NCBI GenBank assembly: GCA_959347315.1
Contig: OY365820.1
Location: 1,226,408-1,290,407 of the forward strand
From: Bimastos eiseni
Taxonomy: Eukaryota; Annelida; Clitellata; Crassiclitellata; Lumbricidae
Length of the DNA stretch: 64,000 nucleotides
Direction: 5' to 3'
The stretch's first letter is position 1. Each line of letters opens with the position of its first letter. Shown here one piece after another: positions 34,480 through 45,809 of this stretch. Under the pieces are notes generated by a model. That model was not told the origin of the DNA. It worked only from the letters and a program-made list of their open reading frames with translations, and did not search any database. The translations under genes were made by a program, and so were the position numbers.

Positions 34480-37400
34480 GTAAACGATATCTTCATCTAA
34501 ATATTATTCCTCTTTTATAAACACGACTGCAAAAACACAGACAGTCACACACATGCATACATACAAACAAACACATACACTCACACTTACTCACAAGGTC
34601 AACGTAGCCTCCAAGGAACCTTATAGCCTCAGATTTCCTACAGGAATGTCTGCCAACCTAGAATCCTTTCCATCCAGCACCAAAATCCTGTCTGGAACAT
34701 CTTCTACTCACAACAGTCTGAATCGATGCCCTGAATGAACCATTTTGAAGCAGAAAAAGTAAAAGCAAAATCAATTGTTTCTGCATTTCGTCCAATAACC
34801 TGTTCTCAGCCAACGCAGCGGAAAGCGAATTTAGAACCCGGATGAGTTTTAATAAATCATCGGACGTTTATGAAGTAGTGTTGGTTAATTGTCGTGATAT
34901 TGTAGTTGTCATAATGGAAGCCTACTAATATAGTAAAAAAAAAACTAACAATAAGAGCACAAGAGAGAGACAGACAGACAGACATACAGACAGACAGACA
35001 GAGACAGAGACAGAGACAGAGACAGACAGACAGTGAGAGAGAGAGACAGTGACAGAGACAGAGAGAGAGAGAAAGAATGAGAAAGAGAGATAGGAGAGAA
35101 GAGAGACAGACTGAGACAGACAGACTTGTGGGCAAGCAGAGAAAGAGAGAGAGGGACGAGACACAGAGAGAATGTGACAGACACATATGGAGAGAGAGAG
35201 AGTGAGAGAGCGATCATTCTTCGATTAGTTTCCTGAAGGTCTGAGTTGGCTACTGTGACTGGAACTGACTCGACGTTCATCGGATGTCCAACTGTCGGCA
35301 TATGTCATTTCAGAGCATTGTTTTCTTGTTATCTTTGATAATGGATTTAGCAGTGACATCTGATTAAGCGATCTGGTAAAGCAGTTTCAGAGAGACGGAC
35401 AGACAGACAGACAGAGTCAGAGACAGTTAATGAGGCAGCGAGAAAGAAATACACACAGAGTGGCATAACGAGACACGCCTAAGGAGAGATACAGAGAGAG
35501 AGACTCGAAGAGAAAGACAGCGTCAGAGAGAGAGAGAGGGACAGCAAAGGACAGATAGACATGGAGAGAGACGGAGACAGAGAGAAAGGCAGAGAGAGAG
35601 AGAAGGAGAGAGAGAGAGAGAGAGAGTCAGAGACAGAGAGACAGACAGAGACATAAACAGAGATAGATAGAGAATACGAGACTGAGAGATATGGAGAAAG
35701 AAAGAGAATCAGCGAGAAGCAGAGAGAAAGAGAGAAAGAGAGAAAGAGAGAAAGAGAGAAAGAGAGAAAGAGAGAAAGAGAGAAAGAGAGAAAGAGAGAA
35801 AGAGAGAAAGAGAGAAAGAGAGAAAGAGAGGCGAGGCAGTCATGGTGAATTTTCCTGCTACGGTCGTTTAAAGAGGTTCGCCAAAGATCAAGTAGACCGC
35901 CTCCGTGAAACGGCAAACGTCACAACTGACCGACAGTCGGCGGATTAAAGGTCAAGGAAGGGGAGTTTAGAGAGGGAAGGGCTTAAGAATGAAGGAGGAG
36001 CGGGAGGAGGACATGAGGAGGATAGGAAGAAGATGGAGAAATAGAGAGTGAGGGGAGATGGGTAAAGGGATGAGGATAAGGAAGAACTGGGCAAGAAGTA
36101 GGAAGAAAAGGAGGAGAAGGAATAAGAGGAAGAGGAGGAGCCGGAGGAGGAGGAGGAGGAGGAGAGAAGCAGTGGAAGGACATGGGAGAAGAGGGAGGAG
36201 GAGGAGGAGGAAGAAGATGATTAAGAGAAGAAGGAATAGGAGGACAAATAGTAGTATGAGAGAAGAAGGAGGAGACTGACAGAGACAGACCGAGACAGAC
36301 AGACCGAGACAGACAGACAGAGACAGACAGACAGAGACAGACTGACAGAGACTGACAGACCGAGAGAGAGAGAGAGCAAGAGAGACAGAGAAAGAGAGAC
36401 TGAGGGTGAGACAGGCAGAGTAAGGAGATGATTAGAAAGTGGAAGAGGAAGTAAAGACATGTCGGAAGAGTAGGAGTAGACGAGGCAGCAGGTGAGAGGA
36501 GATTAGAGAAGGAGGAGGAGGCAGGAAGGGCAGAGCAATAAGTAGAGAGAGGGAGAGAGAGAGAGAGTGTGAGTCTCGTTGAGGGTACTTACATGTAGAC
36601 GACGGCCTCTCACTTAGTAAGGCACACTTGAAGCGTCCGTGATGAATTGTCACAAAGCTCCGTCGGGAGTCTCAAGGCCAAGAGTAGACTAAAGAAGTCC
36701 ATTGCAAGCTCATACATAAAGACATGTATATGTATATTCATATACAAGATATCTATATACATGTATGTATTCTAAGTAATTTCTATATACACGATTAAAA
36801 CCACAATGGATGAGTATATTATATTTATATATGTACAGCGATATACTGTGAGTAGTCTTATAACGACATTAAATGGGTCTTTTAATGCATGCATTACCCC
36901 ATATGCATATAATTATAGAACATATATACGAATATATTATATGAGTAGATACATTTACATACATACATTTATACATATATATGTTATATATAATTTATTA
37001 TGTATAGACCTTTGGCGTCAGATATATAGCGAACTGTTTGTGCACGCTTATAAATAAATGTAGGTTTCTTACCTGAAAATATACAATATATTGATACTTT
37101 ATTTTGGCCAAATAAGATAATCATAATATATATATTTATATATTTATATATGTAATTGTATGTGTATAAATATATGTGAGTGTCCGTCGTAGACTTGACA
37201 TCCCTAAGTTACTTGGTTTAGTATAGGCGGGTCGAAGGTTTCCATGTTTTGACAGCTGTTCCTGAGCGCAGATCTCCGACGGGTGGAGTGGCCTCTGGGT
37301 AACTAATGATGGTCCAGCTGGTTAAACAGGACGATGGGGGCAGTATTCGCTTTTCCGTTGGATAGAGGTCGATGGGAGTGATTGATGATGACTTGGCGGA

Positions 37401-40400
37401 CGCCCTAACTCATCAGGTTATAGTTTAGAGATGTTGGGCTAGTATTTGTTTGCTAATGTAATTAAATTGATCCGTTGGAGATAATAAGAATTCGTAAGTT
37501 ATTGTTCAGATGGTGAGCTATTCTTTATTTTCAAAGATAAACTCGTTTATCTGTTTTAAATGCCAAGAAGTCGTCAAGTTGTCACTGAGCTTTATTTGCG
37601 GCTAGGAGGCTCTGGTCTGATGGTACGTTCCGTGCTTTGTGACTGAAGGGTCGCATTTTCGAATCTAACTTTCTCACTCTGTGGCGACCTTGGACAAGTT
37701 GCTCTTCCGTTATTATCTGCCACTCGTCGGAGATCTGCGCTCAGGAACAGCTATCAAAACATGGAAACCTTCGAACCGCCTATACTAATCCTGGCAATGG
37801 GAAAGACAGAGCACACACAAATTTAGTGCACGTACGCCTAATCATTTAAACACTACGTAAATCGAGTCACCGGTTTCGGTCTTCCTTACTCCAGAAACGT
37901 TGTACCCCTTAGCTTACAAAATTATGTTCCCTTATTAATCTTTAGAGAAGGCAATTTTCTTAGGTAGTCAGAACCTATCACCAATTCACCATAGAGTTAT
38001 CATCTTAATTTAACAATCATCGCATATTTCTCAGACCTGCGCACAGGAATATGAACCATTTATAAAATATTGCACACACAATTTCTTGCGGACACTATCT
38101 CAAAAAATTAGAGGGAACATTGCACTTCACCCCATCCCTTGTTGCACAGAAATACATGCACACGAACATCCACGCGCACGCACCCGACCACATCGTCGAG
38201 TGAATCACGTGGACTCCGTTGTTTAGATAGTTGTTTAGACCTCTCTCAAAACACATCTTGATGTACAGTTGCAGACGATCCGGAAACTGACTCTTAAGCT
38301 TCCTGGTCCAAGAGGGCGGAGGTCGTATCATCCAACTTGACTAATACTTCTCGCACCTGCCACGTATTACCTTGTGTCGTAAGTGTCAGTCTAGACTCAA
38401 ACGCGATAGATACATCGTCGGTTGAATAACTGCCGTCGGTCTTAGGCCAAGGGAAGGTCAACGCCCATATCCACTCCATGATTTATAGATAATCTTCCTA
38501 AAGGCGTTCAGCTCCAAATCGAAATCCCACCGCCTGATGAGAGTTACCATCCACCTTGTGGCATACGTATCAGTATGACTCAGGGTGGACACTTAGTCCA
38601 ATGTTTAGGTGAGAAACATTTGGGTTTGAACAAAAATTCGATTCTCAAAACTGGGATGCAGCAAAAAGTATACATGTTGGAGGAAACTGTAAAAATTCAT
38701 AATATTTATTATATTGATGAAATATTTATAAAATTCTGTGGTACATAATCAACTCCATCCCTTCCACTTGAAATTTTCGACTGATGAACACCAGTTGCTC
38801 CACAACGCACTAATTGGACCAAGTGTCAGCTGCATTCCCATTGACTTAATAGCATTAAATCATTTTGCATTAAATACATTATATTACATTTCAGATGTTT
38901 CCGACGATTGTTCGATGACCGTACCTCCGACCTACTTCCTCTTCAGCGGTCATCTCAATGTCCATCTCATCTGCCGGTCAAGTTTCCACCTCAGACAAAG
39001 CCCCGTCGATCTTACCCTGGTCAGTCGGGACGATAACTCAACCAAGTCCACCAGGACCACTCTAGAGCTGGAATCTGGTGGCTCAAACTCTGCACATCTG
39101 GCCATTGATTGCGGGTTTATCGATCTTCCAGGGAGATTCCTACTTCGAATGGTAATCGGAGATGGACAGATGAACGTTGATGGTGAAGAGTTCGTTGCGG
39201 AATGGCCAAGGATTACTCTGGTACTACCACAGACACACGTCGCCTTGAGTTCCGACCTAGTGATCAGGGTTAACATGAGGGCCATTCTTTGCGAACCATC
39301 TTCTCCGTCTTCTCGTTCACCTGAATTCCTTCTCGAACTCGTCTACCTCGGTCCAGACTCGGACACCTCCATAACTCACTTCTCCAGCCCCGCCGTGGCC
39401 TACTCCCACCCTATCCATACCCTCTCCTCTCTCCACTCTCTCGAGCTCATCATTCTCTGCTCCCTCGTCGACCAGGCAGGTCTCTACCAGGCCGCCATTC
39501 GGTCCGCCGACCACCCCATCGCCACTAGCAACCGCATGTCAACGACATGGAGTCCAGCCTACAACCTCATCCCCATCTCAGGTCCAACCGTCTTCCCCTG
39601 CGACGAGAGCACACAGTTGGCCGTTCAATACGCACAGCCGCGCTGCTACAGCAAGCAGGATAAGGTGCGGCTCTACCTTCAGGTCCAAAGGGCCAGAGGG
39701 AGCGCTGCGTCGCCAGTGGACCTGGTCTACTTGGCCGAAAGGAGGGCGGATGCCATGGGGAACATCGTGAGGTTCCCCTGTGAGGTCTTCGACCGGGGGG
39801 CTTTAGGGTACTGCTTCAGATACATCAGCACGGCCAACAGTGGGTCCGTCCGTGAACTGAAGACGATTTGCCTGCCAACCAGAAGCGATGCAGGTGAGAT
39901 TGTTGTTGTTTCAGGGTATATCGACACCGTGTTATGGCTAAGCTCGTTAGCGTCGCCCTCCCCGTCGTCCAGGCTTGGGACTGGCACTGCCAGAGTGAAG
40001 ACAGCGAGAACGGTGGCAGGAATAGATGTTGCCCAGTAAAGTAGTCTTTGCCATCTGATCTGTACTACTCTAATTGAACCTAGTCTGGTTTAGCCATGGT
40101 CGTTATCGTTTATAGTCTGGTCCAGTCTAGCCTTGCAAAAAGTCGTCCAGTACACCCGTCGGTCTAGTGTTGCTAACTAATACTAAGATTAGTCTTGTTT
40201 ACTCTAGTCCCGCCTTATTTATTCCAGTTAGTTAGTTGCAGTTTGGCGGCACTCCGTGATAACACAAGATCATTAGCGTCGCCCTATCAGAGTGCAAAAC
40301 AGTGTGGAAGTTCTTTAATCCAGTCTTAGTTTTTTGACATCTCATATTACTTAACGAAAGATGAAGTAGGCCTACTATCTATACAGATCAGTGTATACAA

Positions 40401-43400
40401 TTTAAAGGTGTTCAACGACGTAATTTTGATATTGCTTAGCCTAGTGTTACAATGAATCCAGTTTGGAAGGCAACTTCACCAAGCCCTCTAACCATTCGGA
40501 TATCATCACGGTTAACCCACAGTTTATCTATTCATCCATTCAAAACCTCAGCATAGATCAGCTTATTAATCGCAGTAGCAGTATTATCAATCATAGCTTC
40601 AGTTCAACGACACAGTTTAAAAAATCGTTAGCGTTATCCTATTTCTTTGTCTAGGCCTGGTATTGAAACTGTTAGAGTACGACCAATGCTGAATTTGTAG
40701 TCAGCATTATATATCGCTTATATAGCATCAGTTGTTTTGATTACTTCTTCCTATGTAGTAAGCAGCGTATCGAAAGCGTATTACATTGTGTATCACCATT
40801 TTAAAGGTGTCGAAGGCGAATGCTTATAGTCAACAGCCAACGATATACTACAAATTATAGATCTCAATGTATATAACCTATAAGTTTATACTCAAACCCT
40901 AATAGTCACTATATAAATTGTTTCAAACAGTTCAAAGTACCTGAGCGCTATTTATTAAAATTGCAAAATTTAAGAGGCAGACATTGGTATATTGATAACT
41001 GTGTTATGGTGACGACTGTGTGCTATCAAGTACACTCAATACTTTACACAAATATCAATATAGTATCCAGATTCAAAATACGAGTCTATCTCAAATTTTG
41101 CTCTCCTATTTGATTAGAAATTCATTTGAAAATTTGTAACTAGCAGATGCCTATTATAACAGTTGTTAAAATCGCGAATAGTAATCCAATCACTGAATGA
41201 CATATGCGACCGTTGTAATAATAAGCGTATCTTGTCCTGTTTTCACTACAAAATATATCTTCACTCACTTGCATTTCTTGTATCTACAATCTGTCGATCA
41301 AATCATATTCTAGTTCTAAGAAAATAAATTTAATTTAATATCAACCTAGTGTCGTTAAACACCTTTAAATTGTAAATTTTGGATTAATATAAATATTTCT
41401 GGTCCATTTATTCAATTTTATCATAAATTTGGCTGTTCTGTCAATAATTATTTGACTCTTCTTTCAATCAGAAATCTTTTATATTAATGAAGTCCGCTAC
41501 ATCATGCAATCAGTGCATGGCATATTAGGTCTTCCGTGAAACTATTTATCACTATGTGCGTTGGATAATATTCTCCTTCTCCAGGCAATCGCCACTCTTC
41601 CGCAGAGCATACCCGAAATCGGCTAATGGAACCCATCTTCTTCTTGATCAATGCGAGGAAACTTCTTTCCACTTCTTTACTATCTACCTCTTTATGAATT
41701 ATTATGTAAGTACATGTTAATAATTACAAGGTCGATGTCAGCGTAGAGCATTGTCAGCCGCAAAATGTCATAAGACTGCGAAATCTTTAACAGTTGCAAA
41801 CCTAAATAAAACCACCTTTAAATTGCGATGATCCAACGCTATATATAATTGTCAGTTTGCTATAACAAATTATGCTAAACAGCAGACACTAACATTAAAT
41901 ACAACTATTATTATAGCTAATCATTTAAAATGATTTTTTCTACAGACCAAATAATTATAGTTATTAATTTAAAAGTGTTTTTAATCGGAAACTGATATCT
42001 GAAATTCTTTCGAGATTTACATAAATCTTATTTTTGTCATTGTCGTCGTCCTAATCTTATTCATAGAAATAAGAGCGGTTTTATTTTCAATTTTACGACA
42101 AGCGATAGCTTCAGACAGATGCGGTTTAACGCTGTTAAGGCCAAACAATGCATTTGTACAAGTATCCATCTTTGGTGGTAGTTGCAGTTTAACGACACTG
42201 TGCGATAGCAAAGATCATTAGCGACGCCCTCCTTCTTCATCCAGCATTGAGACTGGCCACAATTGGTTTTCTATGCGCTGTTTACCTAACACTTCACCTT
42301 TTTGTCGACACCGTGACTCGTAGAACACTTGGACGAGGAGGGGGTCAGGGAAGATAGCCGCGTCTCTGAAACGAAGAGCCCAGCTTAGCAAATTAGGAAA
42401 TAACGTCATTGGCCATTAGTTTGGCCAAGTGCTTCACTTTGTTCTGCTAAACTCGTCTCAATAAACTGGAGAAGCTCGTTACTGCGGCTGTTAGTTAAGG
42501 CTGGCGATTAGCAGAAGGCCACAAGGTCTTGAGATAATGTTTTGACGTTCAAGGGGTGGACCACTTTTGGTCGGGGGCGCCAGGATGTATGGAGCGGTCT
42601 TGCACCAGAGGCAGAGAGTGGGATGCTGGGAGATGAAATGGGATAATAGCATTGAATATACGCGTCCGCAAAGGTGGTGCCTTCGAACGAGGTCTTCCTG
42701 TTTTCATTATATATATATATATATATATATATCGGTCAGCTGTTAGCTGTTAGAAGAGTATTGAAATTGTAGTAGTGTTGATTGCTTAGACTACTGTGAC
42801 GATGATCTCATACGCATACTAAAGATGCAGAGATTGGGATGTTGGAAGATGCGATGGGATGATAGCAGTGGATTCAAGTTAATATAACGTGTAAATATCT
42901 TCAAGTAGTTATTTCGCATTTATCTTTATTAATCTAGTTTGAGGATTATCTCTGTTTGTATTTACAATGCCCAATGTCGAATGAGTGTGCTAAAAAGAAG
43001 AATATTATATAGTGTCACGCACATACGATATGAAGGTGTTTAAGCAGAGCGTCACTATTGCATTGGTAATTGCGGTTAAGACCGCTTTCGCAATAATTCC
43101 CATAGGCTTAGATTAGGTCCATTTGCAACATTACACTCTTCTAATTGCTGTAATATGTATGCATGTATCACGCAGCTATACATTGTGTGTCGGTTATTTA
43201 ACAATTGACGGAATGAAAATATATAGCATCTGGGGTATATGCTATTTTGATCAAGATTACGGATGGCGCCCAGTTGGCCAACCTGTTTAATAATTATTTC
43301 ACTAGTATAGCCGATGATATAATTGCTCAAATACCACAGCCAAAGTCTCCAGTTACCTCTTATCTCGGCTCTCCCAGCCTTTCCTCGTTTGCAATATACC

Positions 43401-45676
43401 CTACTTCGGTTGAAGAGTTGCTTGCCATAAGTACCACTCTGAAATCAACTCACAGTACCGGCACGGATGATTTAAATCCTCCAATTATTAAGCCATTGCT
43501 GTCTATTATTGCAAAACCCTTGGTCCACATAATAAACTGTTCATTAGCCACTGGCTCTATACCTGGTCCACTGAAGGGAGCCAAAGTCACTCCTATTTAT
43601 AAACAAGGTAATACTGAGGAACTTTCTAATTACCGACCTATTTCCATTTTGCCCTATTTTTCCAAATTACTAGAAAAAGTAATGCATTTACGCTTGTATG
43701 ACTATGTTAAGGCCAAAGGTGTACTCTAAGTCTCAACACGGCTTCCAGCATGGCCACTCTACCCTAATGTCTCTTCTCAAGTCTAAGATAACATTGCTGC
43801 TGCAATTGACCGGAATGAGTATGCCATTGGAATCTTTGTGGACGTGGTGAAGGCTTTCGACTCTGTAAATCATGACATATTATTGCTAAAATTGGAAAAC
43901 TTAGTCATATGTGGAGTCGCACTAACTTGGTTCCGAGACTATCTTACTGGTAGACACCAGCAAGTTAAATGCAATAGTCATCTATCCTCTTTAAATCGCA
44001 TAAAGCATGGCGTCCCCCAGGGATCAATTTTAGGCCCTCTACTCTTTCTATTATTTATTAACGATCTTTCAAATGCTTCCTCTGTCCTCCAATTCTTTCT
44101 ATTGGCAGATGACACAAACATATTTGCTTCCCATAAATCGTATGACAAATTAATTCAGCTGCTAAATATCGAACTAAAATACGTGGAAAATTGGTTTGCA
44201 GCTAACAAACTATCCCTAAACATAAAAAAACTACATATTATTTTGCTCTCATCGCAAGAAACCATCCCAGATCGAAGACAGTCTACTAATAAATAATACC
44301 TCGATACCAAAGGTCACATCAATTAAATTCCTTGGTGTTATGATTGATAGTCATTTAACGTGGAATGATCATATTCACCATATCGCAATAAAAATTGCCA
44401 AACATTTCGGGATACTATTTAAAGTAGCATATCTATTGCCTCTAAATATACGTAGAAACTTATAGTTTACGATGATAAACCCCTACTTAAGCTATTGTAA
44501 CATTATTTGGGCATCGAACTACCCATCCCGACTTAAGCGGCTAACCACTCTCCAAAACCGTGCTGTTCGCTTCATCACTGGTTGTCCTCCTTTGACTCAG
44601 ATTGACCTTACCTATAATCAGTTGGGTATACTAAAACTAAAGCAAATCACACACTGTACCAAATATCTCAATTCATGTTTATATACAGTCATAATCTACT
44701 ACCTCCGATCTTCAACAACTACTTTACTCCACTATCTGAGGCCATTCCCTAATGTCTACGCTCCACATCCTCCTTTTATAGGCCTGTATACACTCGTACG
44801 AATACAAGAACGTTCACAATCAAATACTTGGGTGCTAAACTCTGGAACATCCTTCCAGAAAAATTGAAGGACCTACGAAATGTTTGTATATTTAAAATAA
44901 AAATCCGTGAGCATATTACTTTGACTTCATTGGATTAAATACATACTGCATAACACTGATCTATGTATGACTCTGATGTAGCCATGATCATTATCAACAT
45001 AATTATCATTAACATGAAGATTGTAAAGGCAGTCATAGCAAACGTGTAAATTCAATTTGAACAATGCTCTTTATAGCTAATAATTAATTAAGCTGCGTTT
45101 TTTTCCTTTTTGGTATTATTTAAGTGTCGACCTCTGACCATCACAACTTTTGCCTCTTAATATGTGGGTGGCCTTCTACAGGACCTCGGTCCTTCTCGGG
45201 TCTTATCCTCCCTGTTGAACCTTACATGTCATATCAATTTATTATCAACTTTGTCATAATGTAAATGCCGAGGTCAATAAAAGCAATTTTGTTGTTAAAT
45301 TTGTTGTTGTTGAGGTGTATAAGCAGAGCGTTTCTATACACGTGTGCGCCTGCATTGCCTTGATATCATTGGTCTCTTAGTTTCAGGGTCATCCTCTTCC
45401 TCCTCAGTGACTGTTGTGGATGGTAAATGGAGTGAATGGTCTTCGTGGACCATCTGTTCTACGTCTTGTGGTCCTGGTATTAGCAACCGACATCGAACCT
45501 GTGACAATCCGATTCCGTCGGAAACTGGAAAGTTCTGCCAAGGAATAATGGTGGAATCAAAAACATGCGAATCCACATGCAGAGGTTTAGACAAATCTCC
45601 TCATTAATTGATTGATTGACTGGTTGATTGATTAACTGAAGACTTTATATAATTGAAGACTTAATTATTGAAGACT

Positions 45677-45707
<31 letters not shown>

Positions 45708-45745
45708 TAATAATAATAATAAAACTAATAATAATAATAACTATA

Positions 45746-45809
<64 letters not shown>

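Noticed and set aside
36806..37057. 83-codon Tyr/Ile-rich frame
   Set aside because: Lies in AT-rich TATATA simple sequence; no support.
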